Assembly (NCBI GenBank): GCA_016219375.1
Contig: JACRNC010000003.1
Coordinates: 62,001-126,000 of the forward strand
Length of the DNA stretch: 64,000 bases
Direction: 5' to 3'
Source: Burkholderiales bacterium
GTDB lineage: Bacteria; Pseudomonadota; Gammaproteobacteria; Burkholderiales; Burkholderiaceae_C
The position numbers were made by a program, and so were the translations under genes. The notes beneath the pieces were generated by a model. That model did not search any database and had not been told where the DNA came from. It was given only the letters and a program-made list of their open reading frames with translations. Below are positions 9,090 to 19,523 of this stretch, piece after piece; position 1 is the first letter of the stretch; each line of letters opens with the position of its first letter.

Positions 9090-9235
9090 CGCCGTCTTTC
9101 GCCGTTTGGCACCCCGGCACATTCAGCGGCCGGGTGGAGTCAAGCGGCTTCGCCCAGCGGTTCAACCAGACTGGCCCAAGACTGACCGGCAGGCTCCATC
9201 TCACGGTGGCCTGCGGGGACAAGTTGGGGAACAAC

Positions 9236-9604
9236 ATGATCCAAATGCAATCGCGACTCGACGTCGCTGACAACACTGGCGCCAAGTCCGTCATGTGCAT
9301 CAAGGTGCTCGGCGGCTCCAAGCGTCGCTACGCCGGCATCGGCGACATCATCAAGGTCAGCATCAAGGAAGCTGCGCCCCGTGGCCGCGTCAAGAAGGGC
9401 GAGGTCTACAGCGCCGTCGTCGTGCGCACCGCCAAGGGCGTGCGCCGCCAGGATGGTTCGCTGGTCAAGTTCGACGGCAACGCCGCCGTGCTGCTCAATG
9501 CCAAGCTTGAGCCCATCGGCACCCGCATCTTCGGCCCGGTCACGCGCGAGCTGCGCACCGAGCGCTTCATGAAGATCGTCTCCCTCGCCCCCGAGGTGCT
9601 CTGA
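9236..9604 (+). CDS. rplN: 50S ribosomal protein L14
   Basis: 122 aa, the usual length. It opens [20 protein letters not shown] and contains [16 protein letters not shown], both hallmark L14 segments; it binds 23S rRNA at the subunit interface. It is the first gene of the spc operon here, preceded by its own promoter rather than by rpsQ. GGGGAA precedes the ATG. Confidence 0.97.
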   Translation: MIQMQSRLDVADNTGAKSVMCIKVLGGSKRRYAGIGDIIKVSIKEAAPRGRVKKGEVYSAVVVRTAKGVRRQDGSLVKFDGNAAVLLNAKLEPIGTRIFGPVTRELRTERFMKIVSLAPEVL

Positions 9605-9633
9605 AGCATCGGGTGATCCGCAAAGGACAGGCC

Positions 9634-9951
9634 ATGAACAAGATTCGCAAAGGCGACCAGGTCATCGTGCTGACCGGCCGCGACAAGGGCAAGCGCGGCG
9701 CCGTCACGGCTCGCGTCGATGCCGACCACGTGCTGGTCGAGGGCATCAACGTCGTCAAGAAGCACGTCCGTCCCAACCCCATGAAGGGCGCGACGGGCGG
9801 CATCGTCGACAAGACCATGCCCATCCATCAGTCCAACGTGGCCATCTTCAACCCGGCGACGGGCAAGGGCGACCGCGTGGGTATCAAGCTCCTGGCCGAC
9901 GGCAAGAAGGTTCGCGTCTTCAAGTCCAGCGGCGAAGAAATCAAGGCGTGA
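9634..9951 (+). CDS. rplX: 50S ribosomal protein L24
   Basis: 105 aa with the KOW motif [20 protein letters not shown] at the N-terminus. It is an early assembly protein of the large subunit, near the tunnel exit. The ATG at 9634 follows AAAGGAC; an in-frame ATG 21 nt upstream is not supported by the family. Confidence 0.96.
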   Translation: MNKIRKGDQVIVLTGRDKGKRGAVTARVDADHVLVEGINVVKKHVRPNPMKGATGGIVDKTMPIHQSNVAIFNPATGKGDRVGIKLLADGKKVRVFKSSGEEIKA

Positions 9952-9962
9952 CGAGGTTCGAG

Positions 9963-10523
9963 ATGGCTCAACAATCCGCCCAGCAAGCCCGCCTGCAGGC
10001 CTTCTATCGCGAGAAGGTCGTGCCGGACCTCATGAAGAAGTTCGGCTACCAGTCGGTGATGGAGGTTCCGCGCCTCACCAAGATCACGCTCAACATGGGC
10101 GTGAGCGAGGCCGTGTCCGATAAGAAGGTCATGGACCACGCCGTCGGCGACCTGACCAAGATCGCCGGCCAGAAGCCCGTGGTCACCAAGTCGCGCAAGG
10201 CCATCGCCGGCTTCAAGATCCGCGAGAACGTGCCCATCGGCTGCATGGTCACCCTGCGTGGTGTGCGCATGTATGAGTTCCTGGACCGCTTCGTCACCGT
10301 GGCGCTGCCGCGCGTGCGTGACTTCCGCGGCATCTCGGGTCGCTCCTTCGACGGCCGTGGCAACTACAACATCGGCGTCAAAGAGCAGATCATCTTCCCC
10401 GAGATCGACTACGACAAGGTCGATGCGCTGCGTGGCATGAACATCAGCATCACCACGACTGCAAAGACCGACGACGAGTGCAAGGCGCTGCTGTCGGCGT
10501 TCAAATTCCCGTTCAAGAACTGA
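9963..10523 (+). CDS. rplE: 50S ribosomal protein L5
   Basis: 186 aa, slightly above the usual 179. It contains the L5 stretches [14 protein letters not shown] and [15 protein letters not shown], and [20 protein letters not shown]. It binds 5S rRNA and P-site tRNA. ATG at 9963 follows GAGG by 6 nt; an alternative GTG at 9948 overlaps the rplX stop but lacks a binding site. Confidence 0.95.
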   Translation: MAQQSAQQARLQAFYREKVVPDLMKKFGYQSVMEVPRLTKITLNMGVSEAVSDKKVMDHAVGDLTKIAGQKPVVTKSRKAIAGFKIRENVPIGCMVTLRGVRMYEFLDRFVTVALPRVRDFRGISGRSFDGRGNYNIGVKEQIIFPEIDYDKVDALRGMNISITTTAKTDDECKALLSAFKFPFKN

Positions 10524-10531
10524 GGTGGCCC

Positions 10532-10837
10532 GTGGCTAAACTGTCGCTCAAACAGCGCGAACTCAAGCGCGAAAAGCTGGTCGCCAAGTACGCCAAGAAG
10601 TACGCGGAGCTCAAGGCGATCATCGACGACGCCAAGCGTTCGGACGAAGAGCGCTATGCCGCCCGTCTGGAGCTGCAGAAGCTCCCCCGCAACGCCATGC
10701 CCTCGCGCCTGCGCAACCGTTGCGAGATGACCGGCCGCCCCCGCGGCACCTTCCGCCAGTTCGGTCTGGCCCGCACCAAGATCCGCGAACTGGCCTTTGC
10801 CGGCGACATCCCCGGTGTCGTCAAGGCCAGCTGGTAA
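10532..10837 (+). CDS. rpsN: 30S ribosomal protein S14
   Basis: 101 aa, starting at GTG as (M)[15 protein letters not shown]. It contains [20 protein letters not shown]. This is the long, zinc-free S14 type, since only one cysteine of the zinc motif is present. It belongs to the head of the small subunit. GTG is preceded by TGAGG overlapping the rplE stop. Confidence 0.95.
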   Translation: MAKLSLKQRELKREKLVAKYAKKYAELKAIIDDAKRSDEERYAARLELQKLPRNAMPSRLRNRCEMTGRPRGTFRQFGLARTKIRELAFAGDIPGVVKASW

Positions 10838-10867
10838 TCGGCCTCGGGCACTGACAGGAGTTATTCC

Positions 10868-11263
10868 ATGAGCATGAGTGATCCCATCGCCGACATGCTG
10901 ACCCGCATTCGTAACGCGCAGATGGTCGACAAGACCAGCGTCACGATGCCGTCGTCCAAGCTGAAGGTCGCCATCGCCCAGGTCCTGAAGGACGAGGGCT
11001 ATATCGACGGCTACGCCGTCAAGGGTGAGGCCGCCAAGCCCGAACTCGAGATTGCGCTGAAGTACTACGCCGGCCGTCCCGTGATCGAGCGCATCGAGCG
11101 CGTGAGCCGCCCGGGCCTGCGCATCTACAAGGGCCGTCATGACATCCCTCAGGTTATGAACGGCCTGGGTGTGGCCATCGTCACCACGCCCAAGGGCGTG
11201 ATGACCGATCGCAAGGCCCGCGCTGCCGGCATCGGCGGCGAAGTGCTGTGCTACGTCGCCTAA
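10868..11263 (+). CDS. rpsH: 30S ribosomal protein S8
   Basis: 131 aa, starting [18 protein letters not shown] and ending with the S8 signature [22 protein letters not shown]. It binds the central domain of 16S rRNA and in E. coli represses the spc operon at the L5 region. AGGAG lies 6 nt before the ATG. Confidence 0.96.
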   Translation: MSMSDPIADMLTRIRNAQMVDKTSVTMPSSKLKVAIAQVLKDEGYIDGYAVKGEAAKPELEIALKYYAGRPVIERIERVSRPGLRIYKGRHDIPQVMNGLGVAIVTTPKGVMTDRKARAAGIGGEVLCYVA

Positions 11264-11281
11264 GGTGAAGGAGAGATCGCA

Positions 11282-11815
11282 ATGTCCCGCGTAGGAAAAA
11301 TGCCGATCGCCGTCCCCAAGGGTGTGGACGTGTCGATCACCGCTGACCAGATCAGCGTCAAGGGCACGCTGGGTTCGCTCACCCGCCCGATGAACGGCCT
11401 GGTCACCGTCAAGAACGAGGACGGCAAGCTGCTGTTCGCGCCGGCCAACGAATCCGCCGAAGCCAACGCCATGTCCGGCACCATGCGTGCGCTGGTCAAC
11501 AACATGGTCAACGGCGTCAGCAAGGGTTTCGAGAAGAAGCTCAACCTGGTCGGCGTGGGTTTCCGTGCCCAGGCTCAGGGTCAGAAGCTGAACCTGCAGA
11601 TCGGGTTCTCGCACCCTGTGGTCAAGGACATGCCCGCCGGCATCAAGGTCGAGTGCCCGACCCAGACCGAGATCCTCATCAAGGGTGTCGATCGCCAGGT
11701 CGTCGGTCAGATCGCCGCTGAAGTCCGTGCCTTCCGGCCGCCCGAGCCCTACAAGGGCAAGGGCATCCGCTACTCGGATGAGCGAGTGGTCCTGAAAGAG
11801 ACCAAGAAGAAGTAA
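11282..11815 (+). CDS. rplF: 50S ribosomal protein L6
   Basis: 177 aa with the tandem L6 domains. The C-terminal signature [14 protein letters not shown] binds 23S rRNA near the sarcin-ricin loop. AAGGAGAG precedes the ATG, and rplR follows after 11 nt. Confidence 0.97.
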   Translation: MSRVGKMPIAVPKGVDVSITADQISVKGTLGSLTRPMNGLVTVKNEDGKLLFAPANESAEANAMSGTMRALVNNMVNGVSKGFEKKLNLVGVGFRAQAQGQKLNLQIGFSHPVVKDMPAGIKVECPTQTEILIKGVDRQVVGQIAAEVRAFRPPEPYKGKGIRYSDERVVLKETKKK

Positions 11816-11826
11816 GGAGCCGCATC

Positions 11827-12192
11827 ATGTCGTTGAACAAGAAAGCCCAGCGCCTGCGCCGCTCCCGCCAGACCCGTGCGCGCATCGCGCTGCAAGGGGT
11901 GGCCCGTCTGACGGTCTTCCGCTCCAACCTGCACATCTACGCCAGCGTCATTTCCGGCGACGGCAACAAGGTGCTGGCCAGTGCCTCCACCGCCGAAAAG
12001 GAAGTGCGCGCCCAGCTCGGCTCGGCCAATGGCGGCAACGTCTCCGCCGCCGAGCTGATCGGCAAGCGCATCGCCGAGAAGGCCAAGGCCGCCGGCGTCG
12101 AGCAAGTGGCATTCGACCGCGCCGGCTTTGCCTACCACGGCCGCGTCAAGGCCCTGGCCGAAGCCGCCCGCGAAGCCGGTCTGCGCTTCTGA
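11827..12192 (+). CDS. rplR: 50S ribosomal protein L18
   Basis: 121 aa, basic N-terminus ([16 protein letters not shown]) then [16 protein letters not shown], ending AREAGLRF as usual for L18. It carries 5S rRNA into the large subunit together with L5. AAGGAG overlaps the rplF stop. Confidence 0.97.
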   Translation: MSLNKKAQRLRRSRQTRARIALQGVARLTVFRSNLHIYASVISGDGNKVLASASTAEKEVRAQLGSANGGNVSAAELIGKRIAEKAKAAGVEQVAFDRAGFAYHGRVKALAEAAREAGLRF

Positions 12193-12219
12193 TCGCCCGG
12201 CCCACCGAAGGAACCTGAA

Positions 12220-12738
12220 ATGGCTAAGTTTCAACCGAAGATTTCGGACGAAGGTCGCGACGACGGTCTGCGCGAGAAGATGATCCAGGTGAACCGCGTG
12301 ACCAAGGTGGTCAAGGGCGGCCGGATCATGGGTTTTGCCGCCCTCACCGTGGTCGGTGACGGCGACGGCCGCGTCGGCATGGGCAAGGGCAAGGCGCGTG
12401 AAGTGCCGCTGGCCGTGCAGAAGGCGATGGACCAGGCCCGCCGCAACATGGTCAAGGTGAGCCTGAAGAACGGCTCCGTGCATCACAACGTCATCGGCGA
12501 GCATGGCGCGGCCAAAGTGCTGCTGGCCCCGGCTCCGGCTGGTACCGGCATCATCGCCGGCGGCCCGATGCGCGCGGTGTTCGAGGTGATGGGCGTGACC
12601 GACATCGTGGCCAAGAGCCACGGCTCGACCAATCCGTACAACATGGTTCGCGCCACCTTCGATGCGCTCAAGCGCTCGACGACGCCGGCCGAAGTCGCCG
12701 CCAAGCGTGGCAAGTCGGTTGAAGAGATCTTCAACTGA
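12220..12738 (+). CDS. rpsE: 30S ribosomal protein S5
   Basis: 172 aa. The double-stranded-RNA-binding half includes [20 protein letters not shown] and [19 protein letters not shown]; the C-terminal half contains [17 protein letters not shown]5 helps keep translational accuracy and mRNA unwinding at the entry channel. Confidence 0.97.
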   Translation: MAKFQPKISDEGRDDGLREKMIQVNRVTKVVKGGRIMGFAALTVVGDGDGRVGMGKGKAREVPLAVQKAMDQARRNMVKVSLKNGSVHHNVIGEHGAAKVLLAPAPAGTGIIAGGPMRAVFEVMGVTDIVAKSHGSTNPYNMVRATFDALKRSTTPAEVAAKRGKSVEEIFN

Positions 12739-12758
12739 AGCGGCCGCTGGAGACCATC

Positions 12759-12941
12759 ATGTCTGACAAGAAGACCGTCACCGTCAAGTTGGTTCGCAGC
12801 CCCATCGGCACCCGCGAATCGCACCGCGCCACCGTCAAGGGTCTGGGCCTGGGCAAGCTCAACAGCGAGCGCACCCTGGAAGACACTCCGGCCGTGCGCG
12901 GCATGATCAACAAGGTGAGCTACCTGGTGAAGGTGCTCTGA
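12759..12941 (+). CDS. rpmD: 50S ribosomal protein L30
   Basis: 60 aa, with [20 protein letters not shown] and the typical end [13 protein letters not shown] small large-subunit protein. It is in the standard rpsE-rpmD-rplO order. Confidence 0.97.
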   Translation: MSDKKTVTVKLVRSPIGTRESHRATVKGLGLGKLNSERTLEDTPAVRGMINKVSYLVKVL

Positions 12942-12954
12942 GGCCGAGGGCAAC

Positions 12955-13386
12955 ATGCAACTCAACACCATCAAGCCGGCTGCCGGCTCCAAGCATGCCA
13001 AGCGCCGCGTCGGTCGCGGCATCGGCTCGGGCCTGGGCAAGACCGCCGGTCGTGGCCACAAGGGCCAGAAGTCCCGTGCGGGCGGCTATCACAAGGTCGG
13101 CTTCGAAGGCGGCCAGATGCCGCTGCAGCGTCGTCTGCCCAAGCGCGGCTTCAAGTCCCACCTGCTGAAGTTCAACGCCGAGATCACCCTGGCTCAGCTC
13201 GACCAGCTCGCGCTGTCCGAGGTGGATCTGCTGGCGCTCAAGCAGGCGGGTCTGGTGCCGCAGATCGCCAAGGTCGTCAAGGTGATCAAGTCCGGTGAGC
13301 TCACCCGCAAGGTCGAGCTCAAGGGCATCGGCGCGACCGCTGGCGCCAAGGCCGTCATCGAGGCGGCTGGCGGCTCCCTGGCCTGA
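12955..13386 (+). CDS. rplO: 50S ribosomal protein L15
   Basis: 143 aa, starting [20 protein letters not shown] with the glycine/arginine-rich RNA-binding N-terminus ([18 protein letters not shown]) and the [17 protein letters not shown] signature. Late assembly protein of the large subunit. GAGGGC precedes the ATG. Confidence 0.97.
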   Translation: MQLNTIKPAAGSKHAKRRVGRGIGSGLGKTAGRGHKGQKSRAGGYHKVGFEGGQMPLQRRLPKRGFKSHLLKFNAEITLAQLDQLALSEVDLLALKQAGLVPQIAKVVKVIKSGELTRKVELKGIGATAGAKAVIEAAGGSLA

Positions 13387-13414
13387 TCGCAGCCTGAACA
13401 GGTTTCGGAAGCAC

Positions 13415-14725
13415 GTGGCTAACAACGCAACTCAGCTGGCCAAGAGCGGCAAGTTCGGCGACCTGCGTCGCCGGCTGGTCTTTCTGCTCCTGGCCCTGGT
13501 CGTCTACCGGATCGGGGCGCACATCCCCGTGCCGGGGATCGACCCTGCGCAGCTCCAGCAGCTCTTCAAGAGCCAGCAGGGCGGCATCCTGAGCCTGTTC
13601 AACATGTTCTCGGGCGGTGCGCTGTCGCGCTTCACCGTCTTCGCGCTGGGCATCATGCCCTACATCTCGGCGTCGATCATCATGCAGTTGATGACCTACG
13701 TGCTGCCGAGCCTGGAGGCGCTGAAGAAGGAGGGCGAGGCCGGCCGCCGCAAAATCACGCAGTACACGCGCTACGGCACGCTGCTGCTGGCGCTGTTCCA
13801 GTCGCTCGGCATCGCGATGGCTCTGGAGGGCTCTGCCGGCCTGGTCATCAGCCCGGGGTTCGGCTTTCGTGTGACGGCCGTGGTGAGCCTGACGGCTGGC
13901 ACGCTGTTCCTGATGTGGCTGGGCGAGCAGATTACCGAGCGGGGCTTGGGTAACGGCATCTCCATCCTGATCTTCGGCGGGATTGCTGCAGGCCTGCCGG
14001 GCGGCATCGGCCAGTTCCTGGAGCTGGTGCGCACCAACGCGATGAGTCCGCTGGCCGGCATCTTCATCGTGGCCGTCGTCATCCTGGTGACCTACTTCGT
14101 CGTCTTCGTCGAGCGGGGCCAGCGCAAGATCCTCGTCAATTACGCCAAGCGTCAGGTGGGCAACCGTGTCTATGGCGGGCAGTCTTCGCACTTGCCGCTG
14201 AAGATCAACATGGCCGGCGTGATTCCGCCGATCTTCGCCTCGTCCATCATCCTGCTGCCCACGACGGCGGTGGGTTGGTTCGCGACGGGCGACAGCTTGC
14301 GTTGGCTGAAGAACCTGGCGGGTGCGCTGTCGCCCGGCCAACCGATCTACGTGATGCTCTATGCCGTCGCGATCGTGTTCTTCTGCTTCTTCTACACGGC
14401 ACTGGTGTTCAACAGCCGCGAGACGGCCGACAACCTGAAGAAGAGCGGCGCCTTCATCCCCGGCATCCGGCCCGGTGAGCAGACGTCGCGCTACATCGAC
14501 AAGATCCTGTCCCGGCTCACGCTGGCGGGCGCGGTCTACATCACCGCCGTCTGCCTGCTGCCGGAGTTCCTGGTCCTCAAGTACAACGTGCCGTTCTATT
14601 TTGGCGGCACCTCGCTGCTGATCATCGTGGTCGTCACCATGGACTTCTGGGCCCAGGTGCAGTCCTACGTGATGTCCCAGCAATACGAATCACTGCTCAA
14701 GAAGGCGAATTTCAAGGCGGGCTGA
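13415..14725 (+). CDS. secY: preprotein translocase channel subunit SecY
   Basis: 436 aa with ten hydrophobic segments. SecY signatures include [13 protein letters not shown] in TM1, [17 protein letters not shown] in TM2, [14 protein letters not shown] and the cytosolic loop [20 protein letters not shown]. It forms the inner-membrane channel for secretory and membrane proteins, including the lipases encoded upstream. The start is a GTG (VANNATQ), 28 nt after rplO, with only a weak binding site. Confidence 0.96.
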   Translation: MANNATQLAKSGKFGDLRRRLVFLLLALVVYRIGAHIPVPGIDPAQLQQLFKSQQGGILSLFNMFSGGALSRFTVFALGIMPYISASIIMQLMTYVLPSLEALKKEGEAGRRKITQYTRYGTLLLALFQSLGIAMALEGSAGLVISPGFGFRVTAVVSLTAGTLFLMWLGEQITERGLGNGISILIFGGIAAGLPGGIGQFLELVRTNAMSPLAGIFIVAVVILVTYFVVFVERGQRKILVNYAKRQVGNRVYGGQSSHLPLKINMAGVIPPIFASSIILLPTTAVGWFATGDSLRWLKNLAGALSPGQPIYVMLYAVAIVFFCFFYTALVFNSRETADNLKKSGAFIPGIRPGEQTSRYIDKILSRLTLAGAVYITAVCLLPEFLVLKYNVPFYFGGTSLLIIVVVTMDFWAQVQSYVMSQQYESLLKKANFKAG

Positions 14726-14753
14726 TAACGCGGCAGCGACATGGCAGGGCGAC

Positions 14754-14972
14754 ATGGCGAGAGACGACGTCATCCAGATGCAGGGTGAAATCATCGAAAA
14801 CCTGCCCAATGCCACCTTTCGCGTGAAGCTCGAAAACGGCCATTTGGTCCTCGGTCACATCTCCGGAAAGATGCGCATGCACTACATCCGCATCCTGCCC
14901 GGCGACAAGGTCACCGTGGAGCTCACGCCCTACGATTTGAGTCGTGCTCGCATCGTCTTCCGGGCGAAGTGA
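14754..14972 (+). CDS. infA: translation initiation factor IF-1
   Basis: 72 aa, an S1-like OB fold: [20 protein letters not shown] then [20 protein letters not shown] and the conserved [17 protein letters not shown]. It occupies the ribosomal A site during initiation. Its placement between secY and rpmJ is typical of beta-proteobacteria and differs from E. coli. Confidence 0.96.
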   Translation: MARDDVIQMQGEIIENLPNATFRVKLENGHLVLGHISGKMRMHYIRILPGDKVTVELTPYDLSRARIVFRAK

Positions 14973-15027
14973 GCGTCAGTTCAGTACCCGGAAGAAGTTC
15001 CGCGAATCACCGGTCAAGGAGAAGACC

Positions 15028-15141
15028 ATGAAAGTCTCGGCATCCGTCAAGAAGATGTGCCGCAATTGCAAGATCATCCGTCGCAAGGGCGTGGTGCGCG
15101 TCATCTGCACCGATCCGCGCCACAAGCAGCGCCAGGGCTGA
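15028..15141 (+). CDS. rpmJ: 50S ribosomal protein L36 (zinc-binding form)
   Basis: 37 aa, [20 protein letters not shown] and on to the C-terminus. Cys11, Cys14, Cys27 and His32 form the zinc ribbon, so this is the C+ (zinc-containing) form rather than the zinc-independent paralog. AAGGAG precedes the ATG. It is the last gene of the spc part. Confidence 0.96.
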   Translation: MKVSASVKKMCRNCKIIRRKGVVRVICTDPRHKQRQG

Positions 15142-15177
15142 CCTGGTTCGCGACGACTTACGTTCTAGAGGACGCCC

Positions 15178-15540
15178 ATGGCACGTATCGCTGGCATCAA
15201 CATCCCGCCGCACAAGCACACCGAAATCGGTCTGACCTCGATCTACGGGATCGGGCGCACCACCGCGCAGAAGATCTGCACGGCTTGTGGCATTGCGTTC
15301 GACAAGAAGGTCAAGGACCTGACCGACGCCGACCTGGAGAAGCTGCGCGAGGAAGTCGGCAGGCTCACCATCGAGGGTGACCTGCGCCGCGAAGTCTCCA
15401 TCAACATCAAGCGACTGATGGATCTGGGTTGCTACCGCGGCTTCCGTCATCGTCGCGGTCTGCCCGTGCGTGGTCAGCGCACCCGCACGAACGCCCGCAC
15501 CCGCAAGGGTCCGCGCAAGGCCATCGCCGGCAAGAAGTGA
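15178..15540 (+). CDS. rpsM: 30S ribosomal protein S13
   Basis: 120 aa, starting [20 protein letters not shown], with the helix-two-turns-helix region [12 protein letters not shown] and the basic tail [17 protein letters not shown]. It sits in the 30S head and contacts the P-site tRNA. First gene of the alpha operon part. Confidence 0.97.
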   Translation: MARIAGINIPPHKHTEIGLTSIYGIGRTTAQKICTACGIAFDKKVKDLTDADLEKLREEVGRLTIEGDLRREVSINIKRLMDLGCYRGFRHRRGLPVRGQRTRTNARTRKGPRKAIAGKK

Positions 15541-15598
15541 TCCGCGGGCTCCGGCACGACGGGTTTTGAGACCGCACTAGATCCGAGAGAAGGTTTCC

Positions 15599-16003
15599 AT
15601 GGCTAAAGCACCTGCCAACACCGCCGCGCGGCGCGTGAGCAAGAAGGTCCGCAAGAACATCGCGGACGGCATTGCGCACGTCCACGCTTCGTTCAACAAC
15701 ACCATCATCACGATCACCGACCGCCAGGGCAATGCGCTGTCCTGGGCGTCGAGCGGTGGCCAGGGCTTCAAGGGCTCGCGCAAGTCCACGCCTTTCGCTG
15801 CCCAGGTGGCAGCCGAGGTGGCAGGCCGTGCCGCTCAGGAGCAGGGCATCAAGAACCTGGACGTCGAGATCAAGGGCCCTGGCCCCGGCCGCGAGTCCTC
15901 GGTGCGTGCGCTGGCCTCGCTGGGCATTCGCATCAACTCCATCTCGGACGTCACGCCGGTTCCGCACAACGGCTGCCGCCCGCAGAAGCGTCGCCGCATC
16001 TGA
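15599..16003 (+). CDS. rpsK: 30S ribosomal protein S11
   Basis: 134 aa with [20 protein letters not shown] and the C-terminal [17 protein letters not shown], the standard S11 end. It lines the platform near the mRNA exit. It follows rpsM after 58 nt with AGAAGG before the ATG. Confidence 0.97.
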   Translation: MAKAPANTAARRVSKKVRKNIADGIAHVHASFNNTIITITDRQGNALSWASSGGQGFKGSRKSTPFAAQVAAEVAGRAAQEQGIKNLDVEIKGPGPGRESSVRALASLGIRINSISDVTPVPHNGCRPQKRRRI

Positions 16004-16048
16004 GCGCGCTTGGAGGCGGCGGATGATCTCCGCGCCGGCCGCCTCAGC

Positions 16049-16054
16049 TACAAT
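16049..16054 (+). promoter_or_regulatory. possible -10 box upstream of rpsD
   Basis: TACAAT lies in the 198-bp gap between rpsK and rpsD, but no acceptable -35 hexamer was seen at 16-18 bp. It could be a secondary promoter for rpsD-rpoA-rplQ. Confidence 0.25.
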
Positions 16055-16201
16055 CTCAGGTTTTCCGTTCGCCGGCAGGTGCAGTGCGCCTTGGCCGGCG
16101 GTTTCTTTGAAGCCCACTGTCTGAGCGCATCCAACAACACCCGCCAGACTCGCGCAGGCTGCGCTTAGGCCACCTGCGTCAGACCCGTTGAAGGACACAC
16201 C

Positions 16202-16825
16202 GTGGCACGTTATCTCGGCCCCAAGGCCAAGCTGTCCCGCCGTGAAGGCACCGACCTGTTCCTGAAGAGCGCCCGCCGCCCCATCAGCGACAAGGCGAAG
16301 TTCGATTCCAAGCCCGGCCAGCACGGCCGCACCTCCGGCTCCCGCACCTCCGACTTCGGCCTGCAGCTGCGCGAAAAGCAGAAGGTCAAGCGCATGTACG
16401 GCGTGCTGGAGCGTCAGTTCCGCCGCTACTTCGCCGAGGCCGAGCGCCGTCAAGGCAACACCGGCGCCAACCTGCTGATCCTGCTGGAATCGCGCCTGGA
16501 CAACGTCGTCTACCGCATGGGCTTCGGCTCCACTCGTGCGGAAGCCCGTCAGCTCGTCTCGCACAAGGCGGTGACGGTCAACGGCCAGATCGTGAACATC
16601 CCGTCGTACCTGGTCAAGGCCGGTGACGTCGTCGGCGTGCGCGAGAAGGCCAAGAAGCAGACCCGCATCCAGGAGTCCCTGAAGCTGGCCGAGTCCATCG
16701 GCCTGCCGGGCTGGGTGCAGGTGGACGCCTCCAAGATGGAAGGCGTCTTCAAGAAGTCGCCGGACCGCGATGAGTTCGGTGCCGACATCAACGAATCGCT
16801 GATCGTCGAACTGTATTCGCGCTGA
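16202..16825 (+). CDS. rpsD: 30S ribosomal protein S4
   Basis: 207 aa, GTG start (M)[18 protein letters not shown], ending [11 protein letters not shown]. The S4 RNA-binding domain is at about residues 95-160 ([20 protein letters not shown]). It nucleates 30S assembly and in enterobacteria represses the alpha operon. No zinc-binding cysteines are present, so it is the zinc-independent type. Confidence 0.97.
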   Translation: MARYLGPKAKLSRREGTDLFLKSARRPISDKAKFDSKPGQHGRTSGSRTSDFGLQLREKQKVKRMYGVLERQFRRYFAEAERRQGNTGANLLILLESRLDNVVYRMGFGSTRAEARQLVSHKAVTVNGQIVNIPSYLVKAGDVVGVREKAKKQTRIQESLKLAESIGLPGWVQVDASKMEGVFKKSPDRDEFGADINESLIVELYSR

Positions 16826-16826
16826 T

Positions 16827-16885
16827 CGCCCGGACTGTGGAGGCGGCTCCTGCCGCCTCTTCATGCGCGCGTTTTTTCGTCCGGG
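16827..16885 (+). terminator. nested hairpin with T run between rpsD and rpoA
   Basis: An inner stem GAGGCGGC/GCCGCCTC (16840-16847 with 16852-16859) and a following run of six T (16872-16877) are enclosed by a second stem, CCCGGAC/GTCCGGG (about 16829-16835 with 16879-16885). The geometry is not a textbook terminator because 12 nt separate the inner stem from the T run. It may attenuate transcription into rpoA-rplQ or protect mRNA ends. Confidence 0.45.
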
Positions 16886-16970
16886 TGTGCGGTGCCTTTG
16901 CGCGCCGGCTCCCGGTTGGTCCATCAGCCTTATCGGTGTAACGAGCCGAGGGTATTGACAGGAAGACCTC

Positions 16971-17960
16971 ATGCAAACCAATTTGCTGAAACCCAAAGCC
17001 ATCCAGGTCGAGCCGCTGGGCGGTCACCGTGCCAAGGTGACGCTGGAGCCCTTCGAGCGCGGCTATGGCCACACGCTGGGCAACGCCCTGCGCCGTGTGC
17101 TGCTGTCGTCGATGGTGGGTTACGCGCCGACCGAGGTCACGATTGCCGGCGTGCTGCACGAGTACTCCACCGTGGACGGTGTGCAGGAAGATGTGGTGCA
17201 CATCATGCTCAACCTCAAGGGCGTGACCTTCCGTCTGCACAACCGTGACGAGGTCACGCTGGTGCTGCGCAAGGATGGCGAAGGGCCGGTCACGGCCGCC
17301 GACATCCAGACCCCGCACGACGTGGAGATCATCAACCCGGATCACGTCATCGCCCACCTGTCGCAAGGCGGCAAGCTGGACATGCAGATCAAGGTCGAGA
17401 AGGGCCGCGGCTATGTGCCGGGCAACCTGCGCCGCTATGGCGACGAGTCGAGCAAGGCCATTGGCCGCATCGTGCTGGACGCGTCCTTCTCGCCGGTGCG
17501 CCGCGTCAGCTACACGGTCGAAAGCGCCCGCGTTGAGCAGCGCACCGACCTGGACAAGCTGGTGATGGAGATCGAGACCAACGGCGCCATCTCGCCGGAG
17601 GAAGCGATCCGTGCCTCGGCCAAGATCCTTGTCGAGCAGCTGGCCGTGTTCGCCCAGCTCGAAGGCAGCGAGATCAGCAGCGTGTTCGACACGCCGGCCA
17701 AGAGCGCCCAGCAGTTCGACCCGATCCTGCTGCGCCCGGTCGACGAGCTGGAGCTCACCGTGCGCTCGGCCAACTGCCTGAAGGCCGAGAACATCTACTA
17801 CATCGGCGATCTCATCCAGCGCACGGAAACCGAGCTGCTCAAGACCCCCAACCTGGGTCGCAAGTCGCTCAACGAGATCAAGGAAGTGCTGGCGTCGCGC
17901 GGCCTGGCTCTGGGCTCGCGCCTGGAGAACTGGCCGCCGCAAGGTCTGGACAAGCGCTGA
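16971..17960 (+). CDS. rpoA: RNA polymerase alpha subunit
   Basis: 329 aa, the usual length. The N-terminal dimerisation domain ([20 protein letters not shown]) is followed by a linker near residue 235 and the C-terminal domain with the helix-hairpin-helix region ([33 protein letters not shown]), which contacts UP elements and activators. It is separated from rpsD by 145 bp containing a hairpin. Confidence 0.98.
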   Translation: MQTNLLKPKAIQVEPLGGHRAKVTLEPFERGYGHTLGNALRRVLLSSMVGYAPTEVTIAGVLHEYSTVDGVQEDVVHIMLNLKGVTFRLHNRDEVTLVLRKDGEGPVTAADIQTPHDVEIINPDHVIAHLSQGGKLDMQIKVEKGRGYVPGNLRRYGDESSKAIGRIVLDASFSPVRRVSYTVESARVEQRTDLDKLVMEIETNGAISPEEAIRASAKILVEQLAVFAQLEGSEISSVFDTPAKSAQQFDPILLRPVDELELTVRSANCLKAENIYYIGDLIQRTETELLKTPNLGRKSLNEIKEVLASRGLALGSRLENWPPQGLDKR

Positions 17961-18032
17961 GCTTCGCTTCAGCGCCGAGTGCAACCCTCGGTACCTGATC
18001 CGGCCGAGGTTCAATAAAGAAAGGAAAGCACC

Positions 18033-18428
18033 ATGCGTCACCGTCACGGTCTTCGCAAACTGAACCGTACCTCCGAGCATCGCCTGGCGATGCTGCGCAA
18101 CATGGCCAACTCGCTCATCGAGCACGAGGCCATCAAGACCACGCTGCCCAAGGCCAAGGAACTGCGCCGCGTCGTCGAGCCGCTGATCACCCTGGGCAAG
18201 GAGCCGACGCTGGCCAACAAGCGGCTGGCGTTCTCCCGCCTGCGCGACCGCGACAACGTGGTCAAGCTGTTCGACGTGCTGGGCCCGCGCTTCGCGGCGC
18301 GCCCGGGCGGCTACACCCGCATCCTGAAGATGGGCTTCCGGGTGGGCGACAACGCGCCGATGGCTTATGTGGAGCTGGTGGATCGTCCGGAGCCGGCGGC
18401 CGAGTTGGCTGCCGATAAGGCCGAGTAA
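18033..18428 (+). CDS. rplQ: 50S ribosomal protein L17
   Basis: 131 aa, starting [20 protein letters not shown], with the L17 signature [20 protein letters not shown]. The last gene of the alpha operon. AAAGGAAAG precedes the ATG, and an intrinsic terminator follows. Confidence 0.97.
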   Translation: MRHRHGLRKLNRTSEHRLAMLRNMANSLIEHEAIKTTLPKAKELRRVVEPLITLGKEPTLANKRLAFSRLRDRDNVVKLFDVLGPRFAARPGGYTRILKMGFRVGDNAPMAYVELVDRPEPAAELAADKAE

Positions 18429-18451
18429 GCCGCTCTCGCGCATCGTGATCA

Positions 18452-18476
18452 AGGGCCCGCCAAGAGCGGGCCTTTG
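18452..18476 (+). terminator. intrinsic terminator of the ribosomal operon
   Basis: Stem GGCCCGC/GCGGGCC (18454-18460 with 18466-18472), loop CAAGA, then TTT. It lies 24 nt after the rplQ stop. The next 120 bp before the ABC transporter hold imperfect CTGCTTCTTGG-like repeats without obvious function. Confidence 0.75.
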
Positions 18477-18599
18477 TCATTTGCGGGCCTGCTTCTTGGG
18501 TCCGCTTCTTGCGGCTGCTTGTTGGACTGCTTCTGGGACCTGCTCCCTGGGACGGCTTCGACTGCCGCAGCGCGCGGCGCCTTTTGGCACACTGCGCGC

Positions 18600-19523
18600 A
18601 TGCCCAGCCCGCTCATCTTCAGCGCCATGTCCCTGGTCAAGCGCTATGGCCAGCAGATGGTCGTGGATGGCCTGTCGTTCGATGTCCATGCAGGCGAATG
18701 CGTGGGCATCATCGGGCCCAATGGTGCGGGCAAAACGACCACGATGCGGATGTGCCTGGGACTGACGCAGCCGGACGCCGGCAGCATCCAGGCCTTCGGG
18801 CTGCCGCTGGACAGCGACCTGCTGCGCGCCAAGCAGCGCATGGGCGTGGTGACGCAGTTCGACAGCCTGGACCCGGACTTCACCTGCGCCGAGAACCTGC
18901 TGGTGTATGGCCGCTACTTCGGGCTGCCGCGTGCGGTGATCGATGAGCGCATCCCGCGCCTGCTGGAGTTCGCCGCGCTGCAGGCCAAGGCGGGCGCGCG
19001 CCCGGGTGAACTCTCCGGCGGCATGCGTCGGCGGCTGAGCCTGGCCCGGGCGCTGGTCAACGACCCGGACCTGCTTCTGCTGGACGAGCCGACCACCGGG
19101 CTGGACCCGCAGGCGCGCCATCTGATGTGGGAGCGGCTGAAGCGGCTGCTGCAGGACGGCAAGGCCATCGTGCTGACGACGCACTTCATGGACGAGGCGC
19201 AGCGGCTGTGCGACCGGCTGCTCGTCATGGATCATGGCCGCCGCATTGCCGAGGGCACACCGGCCGGCCTGATCGCGCAGTACCTGGAGCCCGATGTGAT
19301 CGAGGTTTACGGCGACGGTGCGGTCGACCTGGCGCACAGCCACCGCCAGCATGCCGAGCGGGTGGAGGTCAGCGGCGACACGCTGTTCTTCTATACCGCC
19401 TCGCCGGCTCCGCTGCTCGATGCGCTGGCGCAGCGGCGGGAGCTGAGGGTGATGCACCGGCCGGCCAACCTGGAGGACCTGTTCCTCAAGCTCACCGGCC
19501 GGCAGATCCGGGAGGAGGCGTGA
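18600..19523 (+). CDS. ABC transporter ATP-binding protein, NodI/DrrA-like
   Basis: 307 aa with all ABC motifs: Walker [11 protein letters not shown]-loop [12 protein letters not shown], signature LSGGMRRRL, Walker [14 protein letters not shown] and the switch His in [11 protein letters not shown]. The C-terminal 80 residues match the regulatory tail of the NodI-type exporter ATPases. It pairs with the permease that follows with a 1-nt overlap (TGATG), forming a two-component exporter of unknown substrate (relatives export lipo-oligosaccharides, drugs or polysaccharide parts). The start at 18600 is the one nearest the conserved [14 protein letters not shown] strand. Confidence 0.88.
   Translation: MPSPLIFSAMSLVKRYGQQMVVDGLSFDVHAGECVGIIGPNGAGKTTTMRMCLGLTQPDAGSIQAFGLPLDSDLLRAKQRMGVVTQFDSLDPDFTCAENLLVYGRYFGLPRAVIDERIPRLLEFAALQAKAGARPGELSGGMRRRLSLARALVNDPDLLLLDEPTTGLDPQARHLMWERLKRLLQDGKAIVLTTHFMDEAQRLCDRLLVMDHGRRIAEGTPAGLIAQYLEPDVIEVYGDGAVDLAHSHRQHAERVEVSGDTLFFYTASPAPLLDALAQRRELRVMHRPANLEDLFLKLTGRQIREEA

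Noticed and set aside
6132-9122. A 996-codon minus-strand frame opposite the foldase and tldD
   Set aside because: Third-position GC artefact; the plus-strand genes have clear families and the minus frame has none.
16955-16960. Perfect TTGACA just before rpoA
   Set aside because: Only 11 nt precede the ATG, so any -10 would lie inside the rpoA coding sequence; it is unlikely to drive rpoA.
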